Position numbers and translations under genes: made by a program
Shown: positions 1 to 7,487 of the stretch, piece after piece
Layout: each line of letters starts with the position of its first letter
Position numbering within the stretch: position 1 is the first letter of the stretch
From: Rhodococcus rhodnii
GTDB lineage: Bacteria > Actinomycetota > Actinomycetes > Mycobacteriales > Pseudonocardiaceae
DNA: 20,217 nt
NCBI GenBank assembly: GCA_000720375.1
Contig: JOAA01000075.1
Span: 1 to 20,217, forward strand
Reading direction: 5' to 3'
The notes under the pieces: model-generated
Seen by the model: the letters and a program-made list of their open reading frames with translations, nothing else
Database searches by the model: none
Told to the model about the DNA's origin: nothing

Positions 1-513
1 GGCGTAGTACGTGTCGCCGACGCGAATGATGTCGATGTCGGCGAAGTCCTGCCATACGACCGGGTTGGTGTACGGCGTCGACGGTGGCCACTCGCCGCTG
101 CCGACTCGGACGAGTTGCCATTGCTGGTTGGCGCCGTTCCAGTCGGCGTACTGGACGACGTTGGCGCCATCCACTGTGGACGCGTTGTGGACCTCGACCG
201 ATTTGCCGCTGTTGCGGTTGATCAGGCGGACGTATCCGCCGTCGGAGTCGCTGAGACGGAACTGCTGGTTGGCGCCGTTGCCGTCGGCCCACTGGACGAT
301 GCCCGCGCCGTCCGCGGTGGACCAGTTGGAGACGTCGAGAACCTTGCCCGAGTGGCGAGACTTCAGCCGGTAATAGCCGTTGCCGGAATCGACGAACTGC
401 CATTGCTGGTTGGCGCTGTTGCTTCGGGTCCATTGGGTGATCCGGGCGCCGTCGTTGGTGGCGACGTTGTAGACGTCCAATGCCTTGCCGCTGTTACGGT
501 TTACGGCAGACAT
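1..513 (-). CDS. Ricin-type lectin (CBM13) - GH43 glycoside hydrolase, N-terminal part
   Basis: The gene runs off the left edge; 171 codons are present. Residues 1 to about 128 form a ricin-B-like beta-trefoil carbohydrate-binding module with three repeats, each with an NQQ(W/F) signature (NQQWQF, NQQFRL, NQQWQL) and NRNSGK motifs. A short Gly/Pro/Ser linker follows. The last visible residues (NPVVWQDFADIDIIRVGDTY) match the start of a GH43 five-bladed propeller, where the Asp in the FADID segment is expected to be the general base. GH43 enzymes act mainly as arabinofuranosidases, xylosidases or arabinanases on plant cell-wall glycans. The ATG at 513 follows a strong AAAGGAG ribosome site at normal spacing. 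The upstream frame meets a stop without a signal peptide, so the product as read starts directly in the lectin, which is odd for a secreted enzyme. Lectin call is firm; GH43 assignment rests on a short stretch. Confidence 0.85.
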   Translation of the reverse strand, partial: MSAVNRNSGKALDVYNVATNDGARITQWTRSNSANQQWQFVDSGNGYYRLKSRHSGKVLDVSNWSTADGAGIVQWADGNGANQQFRLSDSDGGYVRLINRNSGKSVEVHNASTVDGANVVQYADWNGANQQWQLVRVGSGEWPPSTPYTNPVVWQDFADIDIIRVGDTYYA

Positions 514-658
514 CGTGTATCTCCTTTCGGGCAGGGATGAAGCAACGAGCGCTTCGGCCCCGATGAGACGGAAGCGCCTCTTGGTCTCAGCAGGCCAAGT
601 TCGTATGAGGGGCAGATCCGTGCCGAGGGCGAACCATCTGCGGTGCGTTCGGAGCTAT

Positions 659-672
659 TGTTAGCGCTAACA
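659..672. promoter_or_regulatory. LacI-family-type operator, copy 1
   Basis: The sequence is TGTTAGCGCTAACA, a perfect 14-bp palindrome with a central CG-containing core typical of LacI/GalR-family operators that control sugar-polymer genes in actinomycetes. It lies about 146 bp upstream of the lectin-GH43 start (minus strand). An identical copy is at 1274-1287. No LacI-type regulator is encoded in the window, so the cognate protein is unknown. Confidence 0.8.
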
Positions 673-1273
673 TCCTTGTCCGTTCGTCGTGCAGGCGCGA
701 ATCGGCTCATGGGTGGGCGAAGCCTGGGTCTCCAAGGATGGATGCGGCCCTGGCCAAGCTTGCCCTAGACTGAACGACAACGTTCCGATAGTCAAGATCT
801 GCCTCACGTTCCGCAATCGGTCCGGCTATTGGCGATCAAGCGCCGAGAATGTCCAATGTGGAGCATTGGCGTCTCCGTCGCACGCTGGTGTTCTGGCCTT
901 GTGTCGGGCCCCTGAGGTCGAAACTTTCGATGCAGGGTCGGCGGGATCAGACATATGATGTTTGCTGTCTGAATGTCGATCATCCCCGTTCTTATGGCAG
1001 GAAATTCCTGGCGTATGGGTTTTATGGGCTTGGGGCTGGACGGATGTGCACGCGTCCTCTATACATACATATGTTGTTTGCGATTCTGGTGAGTCGAACC
1101 GGATCAATGGGATGTTGATCGCCGCTCATCGGCAGGACAAGGGAGTCCACAGTGGAACAACATTCGCCCGGTGCGGCACGTGATCGACCCGTTGGCGCTC
1201 ACGCTCGCATGTGAAGGTCCGCTGGTCAGCGCTCCTTCGCCGCGCCCTGAGCAAGCATCTTGTCGATCATGAC

Positions 1274-1287
1274 TGTTAGCGCTAACA
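1274..1287. promoter_or_regulatory. LacI-family-type operator, copy 2
   Basis: This is an exact second copy of TGTTAGCGCTAACA, 70 bp upstream of the chosen GTG start of the CE1 esterase gene (plus strand). Its position suits repression of the esterase-GH95 operon. Identity with the copy at 659-672 suggests coordinate control of the two divergent units. Confidence 0.8.
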
Positions 1288-1357
1288 CACGTTGCGCAGT
1301 GATCGAACGCCGGGTCGCGCTGACGATTTCACTATCCCTGCAGAGAAAGACGTCATC

Positions 1358-2764
1358 GTGAAACTCACCGCCGCTTTCTCCAAGAGCCGGGAGTCGGCTC
1401 GTAGACCCGCCATTGGGGAGTCGTTGGCGAGGCGGGTGCTGCGCGTCCCGTCAACGGTGGTGTTGCTGCTGTCGCTCGTCGTCAGTGCGGTGTTCCTCCC
1501 AGCCGGTCCGGCAGAGGCCGCGTCGCTGACCCGGGTCACCGGGTTCGGCGCCAATCCCACCAACCTCAACATGTACATCCACGTGCCCGACAGGGTGGCA
1601 CCCCAACCCGCCCTGCTCGTCCTTGTCCACTATTGCGGCGGGTCGGCCGGCGCGGTCTACAACGGCAACGGACGCGACTTCGTGACTGCGGCCGACAAGT
1701 ACGGGTACGTGATCGTTCTGCCTGAGGCCACTCGAGACGGCCGCTGTTTCGACGTCTCCACACGGGCGGGTCTCACCCGCAACGGTGGCAGTGACTCCAC
1801 GGGCATAATGTCGATGGTCGCCTGGACCCGCCAGCGGTACAACGTGGACCCGGCCCGCATCGTGGTCAGCGGCTTCTCCTCGGGAGCCATGATGACCAAC
1901 GTGCTGGCCGTCCAATACCCCGATGTCTTCTCGGCCGGCTCGGCTTTCTCCGGCGTCCCGGCCGGTTGCTTCGCCACCACCAACGGCTCGTTGTGGAACA
2001 GCCAGTGCGCGGGCGGGAACATCCGCAAGTCCGCACAGGAGTGGGGCGATCTGGCCCGCTCCATGTATCCCGGCCATCAGGGAACCTATCCGCGGATGCA
2101 GCTGTGGCACGGAACTGAAGACACCACGTTGGCGTACCCCAACTTCACCGAAGAGATCAAGCAGTGGACAACGCTCCACGGCCTGAGCCAGATCCCGTCT
2201 TTCACCGACCGTCCACAGTCGACATGGACACGTACTCGCTACGGCGACAGCGGTACTCGGGCCACCGTCGAGGGCATCAGCATCTCCGGCACTGGCCACA
2301 CCCTGCCGCAGCCCGGCATGCTCGCGTACGCCATCTCGTTCCTTGGCCTCGACAGCGGTGGTGGGAGCAGCAGCGGAGCGTTGCGTGCTGTGGGCGCCGG
2401 AAAGTGCCTTGACGTGCCGGGGCAGGCGACGACGGTCGGCACGCGGCTGCAGATCTGGGACTGCTGGGGCGGGGCGAACCAGATCTGGAGCCACACTGCG
2501 GACGCGGAATTGACCGTCTACTCCGGTGATTCGCTGCGGTGTCTGGACGCCGAGGCTGGCGGGAGCACTGCGGGCACGGCGGTGATCATCTGGTCGTGCC
2601 ACAGCGGCGCCAACCAGAAGTGGCGTCTCAACGCCGACGGCTCCGTCACCGGAACGCAGTCGGGACTGTGCTTGGAGGTCGCGGGCGCCTCCACAGCCAA
2701 CGGCGCCCCGGTACGGCTGGCGACCTGCAACGGACAGAGCAATCAGCGATGGGCCCGCACGTGA
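1358..2764 (+). CDS. Secreted CE1/PHB-depolymerase-family esterase with C-terminal ricin lectin (CBM13)
   Basis: This is a 468-residue secreted alpha/beta hydrolase of the PHB depolymerase / feruloyl or acetylxylan esterase (CE1) group. A long basic N-region with an ARRVLRV stretch (possibly Tat-type), a hydrophobic core at about 32-50 and an AEA/A-like cleavage site near 55 form the signal peptide. The catalytic domain spans about 56-331. The nucleophile is Ser174 in GFSSG, with probable Asp255 (HGTED) and His314 (GTGH). A Gly/Ser linker at about 333-340 leads to a beta-trefoil lectin (about 341-468) with three repeats marked NQIW, NQKW and NQRW. Likely role: removing ester side groups from hemicellulose outside the cell; polyester hydrolysis is the alternative. 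I chose GTG 1358, with GAGAAAG about 9 bases upstream, over an in-frame TTG at 1292, because translation then starts at a normal signal peptide. The next gene begins 43 bp downstream. Confidence 0.87.
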   Translation: MKLTAAFSKSRESARRPAIGESLARRVLRVPSTVVLLLSLVVSAVFLPAGPAEAASLTRVTGFGANPTNLNMYIHVPDRVAPQPALLVLVHYCGGSAGAVYNGNGRDFVTAADKYGYVIVLPEATRDGRCFDVSTRAGLTRNGGSDSTGIMSMVAWTRQRYNVDPARIVVSGFSSGAMMTNVLAVQYPDVFSAGSAFSGVPAGCFATTNGSLWNSQCAGGNIRKSAQEWGDLARSMYPGHQGTYPRMQLWHGTEDTTLAYPNFTEEIKQWTTLHGLSQIPSFTDRPQSTWTRTRYGDSGTRATVEGISISGTGHTLPQPGMLAYAISFLGLDSGGGSSSGALRAVGAGKCLDVPGQATTVGTRLQIWDCWGGANQIWSHTADAELTVYSGDSLRCLDAEAGGSTAGTAVIIWSCHSGANQKWRLNADGSVTGTQSGLCLEVAGASTANGAPVRLATCNGQSNQRWART

Positions 2765-2807
2765 GTCCGATCAGCGCCGACACAGCAAGGACCAGCGGAG
2801 GATCGAC

Positions 2808-5526
2808 ATGCCGGATGTGACGCGGCGGCAAGCGATGAAGCTCGGAGCGGCTGGTGCCGGAGCCGTGCTGTTGCCGGCCCAGTGGACGGCGGACGCTCGA
2901 ACCATGAACGCGCAAGCAGCAGACGATTTGGCGCTGTGGTACGACAAACCGGCTGGCACGGACTGGCTTCGAGCGTTGCCGATCGGCAACGGGCGACTCG
3001 GTGCCATGGTATTCGGCAATACCGACACCGAGCGGTTGCAGCTCAACGAAGATACGGTCTGGGCCGGCGGCCCACACGACTACAGCAACCCGCGGGGCGC
3101 GGGAGCATTGCCGGAGATCCGGCGCCTGGTGTTCGCGAACCAGTGGACGCAGGCGCAGGATCTGGTCAACCAGGCCATGCTCGGCAACCCGGCAGGCCAG
3201 CTCGCGTACCAGCCTGTCGGCGATCTCAGGCTCACCTTTCCCAGCGCTGGTGGGGTGTCCGGTTACCAGCGGCGGCTCGATCTCGCCACCGCCACGACAG
3301 TCGTGACATACGTGGCGAACAACGTGCGGTACCGGCGTGAGGTTTTCGCCAGCGCGCCGGACCAGGTGATCGTTGTGCGACTGACCGCGGAGACCCCGGG
3401 CTCGATCTCGTTCACGGCCTCGTTCAGCACCCCCCAGCGGGCGACGGCATCCAGCCCTGACAACGCAACGATCGCCCTGGATGGCCGTTCCGGTGACCAG
3501 CGGGGCATCGCCGGCTCGGTACGGTTCCTCGCACTGGTCAAGGCCGTCAACGAAGGCGGAGGCGCCACCAGTTCTGGCGGCTCGCTCCGAGTGTCCAATG
3601 CGAACAGCGTGACGCTGCTGATCTCGATCGGCACCAGCTACGTCGACTACCGGAACGTGGGTGGTGACTACCAAGGCATTGCCCGCAGGCACCTCAACGC
3701 CGCCCAGGGCACCGTGTACGAGACTCTCCGAAGCCGGCACATCGCTGACTACCAGAAGCTGTTCGGGCGCACCACTATCGACCTCGGCCGCACCCCGGCG
3801 GCCGATCAGCCGACCGACGTCCGGATCGCCCAGCACAACAACGTGAACGACCCGCAGTTCTCCGTCCTGCTGTTCCAGTACGGCCGGTATCTGCTGATCT
3901 CGTCCTCGCGGCCGGGTACCCAGCCGGCCAATCTGCAGGGCATCTGGAACGACCAGATGGCCCCGTCGTGGGACTCGAAGTACACCATCAACGCCAACCT
4001 GCCGATGAACTACTGGCCCGCCGACACGACGAACCTCGCCGAATGCCACGAGCCGGTGTTCAAGATGATCAACGACCTCACGGTGACCGGTGCCCGGACC
4101 GCACAGGTGCAGTACGGTGCCCGTGGTTGGGTGACACATCACAACACTGATGCCTGGCGGGGATCCTCGGTCGTCGATGGCGCGGTCTGGGGGATGTGGC
4201 AGACCGGCGGCGCGTGGCTGGCCACGATGATCTGGGATCACTACCGGTTCACCGGCGACGTCGCGTTCTTGCGGGCCAACTATCCCGCGATGAAGAGCTC
4301 GGCCCAGTTCTTCCTCGACACCCTGGTCACCGAACCGAGCTTGGGGTACCTGGTCACCAATCCGTCGAACTCCCCAGAACTGACACACCACGCGAACGTG
4401 AGTGTGTGTGCGGGGCCCACGATGGACATGCAGATCCTGCGCGACCTGTTCGACGGCTGCGCTCGCGCCACCGAAGTGCTGGGCGTGGACGCCGACTTCC
4501 GAGGGCAGGTCGCGGCCGCACGCAACCGGCTTGCCCCGATGAAGGTCGGCTCGCGCGGGAACATCCAGGAGTGGCTCTACGACTGGGTGGAGACCGAGCC
4601 GGGGCATCGGCACATCTCGCACCTGTACGGTGGAGGAGGGCGGCAGAGCGCACGATCTGCTCCGGTTCCTCGTGACGCCGGACAGGCTCGCGCCCAACAT
4701 GTTCGACCTGCACCCGCCGTTCCAGATCGACGGTAATTTCGGTGCGACGTCCGGCATCGCGGAAATGCTGCTGCACAGCCACAACAATGAGCTACACCTG
4801 TTGCCCGCGTTGCCACCGGCGTGGCCCACCGGAAATGTCCAGGGCCTACGTGGACGCGGCGGGTACACGGTCGGCGCCGCATGGAGCGCGGGCCGGGCCG
4901 TGGAGTTGTCGGTCACGCCCGACCGCGACGGCACCGTCCGCGTCCGCAGCCGGATGTTCGCCGGTGGCTACGAATTGCATGACCGAACCAGCGGCAGCCA
5001 GGTCCAGCCGCAACGGATCGAATCCGGCCTGATCGAGTTCCCCGTCCAGGCCGGACACACCTACCGCGCGACCGCCGTCGGCTCGCCGCCCTCGGACCCG
5101 GAACCGGGCGTGTACTACAGGTTGACGGCCACGCACAGCAACAAGGCCGTCGACATCAACGGCGGGTCCACGGCTGCTGGTGCGACGGTGATCCAGTGGT
5201 CGGCCACCGGTGGCCCCAACCAGCAGTTCGACTTCCTCGACTCCGGTGCTGGCCACTACCGGATCCGGGCCCGGCACAGCGGGTTGGTGCTGCAGGCCGC
5301 CAGTTCGAGCACCGGGGCCGACATCACCCAGCAGCCGGACAGCAACGCCACAAGCCAGCAATGGCGGGTGGTCGACCAGGGCGGCGGCGTGGTCAGCCTG
5401 GTCAATCGGCAGAGCGGCCTGGCGATGGACGTGTGGAACATGTCCAACGCCGATGGTGCCCGCATTTCGCAGTGGACCGTCACCGGCGCCGCAAACCAGC
5501 GGTTCCAACTGCAACGGTCCCAGTAG
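2808..5526 (+). pseudogene. Broken GH95 alpha-L-fucosidase-type enzyme with C-terminal ricin lectin
   Basis: The ATG has a good GGAGG site and begins a Tat-like signal (TRRQAMKLG, then a hydrophobic stretch to about 36). GH95 domains follow: an N-terminal beta-sandwich (PIGNGRLGAMVFG, LNEDTVWAGG) and an (alpha/alpha)6 barrel with N395 and N397 before MNYWPA and E524 in NSPE, the positions expected for catalytic residues of this family. At HISHLYG (about 4629) the frame is lost and stops at 4736. Family sequence resumes in another frame at about 4632 (EEGGRAHDLL, then HPPFQIDGNFG) and continues through a lectin domain to TAG 5526. About 50 residues normally present between HLYG and this point, including the conserved GTGWS segment, are missing. 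This fits an internal deletion whose length is not a multiple of three. An assembly collapse is the alternative. The intact ancestor would cleave fucosyl (or L-galactosyl) residues from plant or host glycans. It follows the esterase in an apparent operon. Confidence 0.88.
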
Positions 5527-5633
5527 CAAGGTGTCGCGGAAAGTAGATCAGTCCACAGTGGATGTTCACTCCGGACTTGGCGTCACCCTCGAACCGATGG
5601 GGTCCGGCGGGTAGCCGGATCCTGAAAGACTCT

Positions 5634-5659
5634 GCGGTCCGGTGCGTGCACCGGACCGC
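5634..5659 (+). terminator. Hairpin terminator after the GH95 gene
   Basis: Perfect 12-bp inverted repeat, GCGGTCCGGTGC and GCACCGGACCGC, separated by two bases, 107 bp downstream of the GH95 stop. There is no clear T-tract, as is common for actinomycete terminators. It separates the polysaccharide island from the transposase remnant. Confidence 0.65.
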
Positions 5660-5675
5660 GACGTCAGATCTCAGA

Positions 5676-6110
5676 CCCGCACGATCATGCGCGTCACCCG
5701 GCGTTTCATGATCGAGTTCATGCGGGGCGTGCGGACACCGGTCAACACCGTGGTGATCCCGCACTAGCCAGGATCTCGTCGATCAACCCGGGGTACTTGC
5801 CGTCACGGTCACGGATGAGGAACCTGACCCGCGCGAAGCTGCCAGCGTCCTCGAGGTCCATGAGCACGGTTCATGCTGGTGCGAGCGTGGCGGTGTTTGA
5901 GCAGGCCTCGATGGACCGGCAGCACCGTGTCCGGGCTGACCAGCAGCCGCAACCGGCGTAACGCCGCGCGGGACAGTGACACGAGCAGCGCAGCGAGCAA
6001 CGCCCTGTCCTCGGCCGGAGCCGTGGGCGCTGATCGCCGAGACCTTGAGATCCTCGGCATCACAGGCCAACTGGCGAACAGATCCACAAGGGACAATTGA
6101 CAACTTCGGT
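5676..6110 (-). pseudogene. Remnant of an rve-type (DDE integrase core) transposase
   Basis: Pieces of one transposase family appear in order on the minus strand but in different frames. An N-terminal part (ALLVSLSRAALRRLRLLVSP, then DTVLPVHRGLLKHRHARTS) lies near 5875-6030. An integrase-core part (MDLEDAG, RVRFLIRDRDGKYPG, LIDEILASAG) lies near 5765-5860. The following piece (TVLTGVRTPRMNSIMKRRV) needs another frame shift at about 5763. The roughly 100 residues that normally sit between the HRGLLKHRHAR part and the MDLEDAG part, including the first catalytic Asp, are missing. The position where this family has the catalytic Glu (NSIMER) reads NSIMKR. The element is therefore dead. I could not identify terminal inverted repeats or target duplications. 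Family assignment is from remembered motifs and is firm at the level of rve/DDE transposase, not for a specific IS name. Confidence 0.75.
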
Positions 6111-6225
6111 CGATGTCCCAGTCAGGCACGGAAATCCCGACCCACTTGACGGCTCGGTATGCTAGTTGAACGCGCAACAAATGGCGACGCTCATTCGACG
6201 GATAACACCCTTTATGGAGGTATCT

Positions 6226-6687
6226 GTGCGATTGACCCATCGGGCGGTGCGGCTCTTACTCTGTCTGGCGGCCGTACTGACCCTGGCGCTGACCGGCGCG
6301 GTACCGGTCTCGGCGAGCCAAAGTCCAGCTACCGCAACAAAGTCGTCGTGGAAACTGGTCGACCTCCAGCAACGGATGTGCCTGACCGCCGACTTCGGCC
6401 ATCCCAACACCTATTTCGTCGCGCTGGTCCAAGGCACCTGGTCACGCACCATCACGACCGGGATCCGCAACCTGCCACCGGGTTCGAGCACCCTGGGTGG
6501 CTCCATCCTCCCGCCCGGCTCGCACTACGGCTCCGACATCAACGGATGGATCCAGGTGACGATCGCGCCGACTACGCCCGGGTTGTACACCGCGGAGGTA
6601 TGGGCAGCCGACGGCGTGCAAACCCAAACCACGCCAGCCAGGATCTACATGCTCGAGCACACCCTGGTTGGCTGCCCGCCAACCTGA
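6226..6687 (+). CDS. Small secreted DUF5980-like protein
   Basis: A 153-residue exported protein. GTG 6226 was chosen because GGAGG (6216-6220) lies five bases upstream and translation then starts at a clean signal peptide: basic MRLTHRAVR, a hydrophobic core to about 25, and cleavage after VSA near 31. The mature part carries a KLVDLQQRMCLTADFG segment, a PPGSSTLGG...PPGSHYG segment and a C-terminal Cys; it resembles the actinobacterial DUF5980 family, whose function is not known to me. The two cysteines in the mature part (CLTADFG and VGCPPT) could form a disulphide. No enzyme motif is evident. It stands alone between two transposase-like scraps and is followed by a terminator. Confidence 0.75.
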   Translation: MRLTHRAVRLLLCLAAVLTLALTGAVPVSASQSPATATKSSWKLVDLQQRMCLTADFGHPNTYFVALVQGTWSRTITTGIRNLPPGSSTLGGSILPPGSHYGSDINGWIQVTIAPTTPGLYTAEVWAADGVQTQTTPARIYMLEHTLVGCPPT

Positions 6688-6699
6688 TCCGCACGCAGT

Positions 6700-6746
6700 C
6701 ACGCCCATCCCTGGCCGGGAAGTGCTCGCGGGCAGGGACGGGCGTG
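6700..6746 (+). terminator. Hairpin terminator after the DUF5980-like gene
   Basis: CACGCCCATCCCTG (6700-6713) pairs with CAGGGACGGGCGTG (6733-6746) with a single mismatch across 14 bp and a 19-base loop. It starts 13 bp after the stop codon of the small secreted protein gene. Confidence 0.65.
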
Positions 6747-6833
6747 TCCGCAGTGGACTGTCAGCCGCCGGTCGACTGCAGGCGTCGCAGCCTGTGGGGT
6801 TCCAGAAGTCGGCCGGTGGCGCTGACCTGCGGG

Positions 6834-6905
6834 TCACGCTGCCGCCGGTTCGTACTCGTTGATCAAGCCGCCGAGGACGGGCTGGCGGCGAGAAGACCTC
6901 GTCAT
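6834..6905 (-). pseudogene. Possible C-terminal scrap of a second rve-type transposase
   Basis: On the minus strand the reading RRQPVLGGLINEYEPAAA followed by a stop resembles the usual C-terminus (RLGGL(I/L)HEYxxAA) of actinomycete integrase-core transposases. It lies upstream, in minus-strand sense, of the remnant at 5676-6110, so it would be a separate copy or a rearranged piece. The match is short, so the call is tentative. Confidence 0.35.
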
Positions 6906-6992
6906 GTAGGTGTCGCACAGTGAGGCCGAGTGCCGCGCGCGTCATACCCATGTCCTGACGGCTGCCGCGAAGGAGAAGCACCGACTGACCCG

Positions 6993-7013
6993 GAGTCCCA
7001 GTGGGCGGGACTC
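6993..7013. promoter_or_regulatory. Predicted IclR operator, site A
   Basis: GAGTCCC-N7-GGGACTC is a perfect 7-bp inverted repeat with a 7-bp spacer, 101 bp upstream of the ABM-domain gene at 7115. The same arrangement occurs at 11926-11946 and 12719-12739, around the iclR-type gene. It is inferred to be the binding site of that regulator. Confidence 0.72.
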
Positions 7014-7114
7014 ACGTTGGGGCAACGGCGCTGGCTGTTGGGACGCTGATGGGAGCGCCCGGACACGGCAGCAGACAGCCGGGTGCACACCGAGGATCGT
7101 GATGGGAGAAACGG

Positions 7115-7483
7115 ATGAGTGAGATGCGTGTTGTCTTGCCGCAACCGGATGCCGACGAGACGGGGCCCTACGCCCATCTTGGGTTCGCCACGGCAAAGCC
7201 GGGGGAGGAGGACCGGGTCGAGGAGCTGATTCTCGGGCTGGTTCAACCGTTGCGTGCCGAGGAAGGCGCGATCGAGTTCCATGTGCATCGTGACCGGGCC
7301 GACCGCAGGGTGTTCGTGATCTACGAGATGTTCCGCAGCAAGGAAGCACTCGAGAAGCACATCGCCCAGTCCCACACGCAGGAGTTCATCCGAGCGATCC
7401 AGCCGCACGTGGAAGGGCCGCTGCGCCAGCAGTTCCTGCGGATGTGCAGCGAACTACCGGCAGGACAGGCCGAAAGGATATGA
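7115..7483 (+). CDS. Antibiotic biosynthesis monooxygenase (ABM) domain protein
   Basis: A 122-residue single-domain protein of the dimeric alpha/beta-barrel ABM group, which includes cofactor-independent quinol/anthrone oxygenases (YgiN- and ActVA-Orf6-like). Supporting segments are an N-terminal strand (GFATAKPGEEDRVEELI), the EEGAIEFHVHRD segment, the FVIYEMFRSKEALEKH segment typical of the family, and a helix containing HTQEFI. GGGAG lies about seven bases before ATG 7115. The next gene starts four bases after the stop, so the two are co-transcribed and probably act together. A likely role is oxidation of a quinol made by the neighbouring hydroxylase, or removal of a reactive quinone; the substrate cannot be read from sequence. 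Confidence 0.82.
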   Translation: MSEMRVVLPQPDADETGPYAHLGFATAKPGEEDRVEELILGLVQPLRAEEGAIEFHVHRDRADRRVFVIYEMFRSKEALEKHIAQSHTQEFIRAIQPHVEGPLRQQFLRMCSELPAGQAERI

Positions 7484-7487
7484 CGTC

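Larger units (their letters stand above)
514..1357. other. Long divergent intergenic region (lectin-GH43 / CE1 esterase)
   Basis: There are 844 bases between two divergent starts. I see no credible coding gene: the short open frames have no recognisable domains and overlap each other on both strands. The region holds two perfect TGTTAGCGCTAACA operators, a CCAATG-N5-CATTGG inverted repeat at 853-869, a GATCAA-N7-TTGATC repeat at 1102-1120, one TCCACAGTGGA palindrome at 1146-1156, and a locally AT-richer stretch around 1040-1100 that could contain promoter elements. A small RNA or unusually long leaders cannot be excluded. Confidence 0.6.
6688..7114. other. Intergenic region upstream of the ABM/FAD monooxygenase operon
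   Basis: Apart from the hairpin at 6700-6746, the possible transposase tail at 6834-6905 and the inverted repeat at 6993-7013, I see no supported gene here. The 101 bp between the inverted repeat and the ATG at 7115 must contain the promoter of the downstream operon; I cannot assign clear -35/-10 boxes. Confidence 0.5.

Noticed and set aside
826..1107. Small open frames in the 514-1357 intergenic region
   Set aside because: Frames on both strands overlap one another, have no domains and do not show convincing ribosome sites.
1102..1120. GATCAA-N7-TTGATC inverted repeat
   Set aside because: Short, single copy and without a neighbouring regulator; could be chance, so listed only as content of the intergenic region.
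1292..1357. Upstream TTG start for the lectin esterase
   Set aside because: It would add 22 residues before a good signal peptide and lies only five bases after the operator, without a ribosome site.
1451..2602. Minus-strand open frame opposite the lectin esterase
   Set aside because: Shadow of a well-supported secreted esterase; no start context or domain.
2646..4934. Open reading frame of 762 codons on the minus strand opposite the GH95 gene
   Set aside because: It lacks recognisable domains, is antisense to a clear GH95 sequence with signal peptide and ribosome site, and is the kind of long antisense frame that high-GC codon bias produces.
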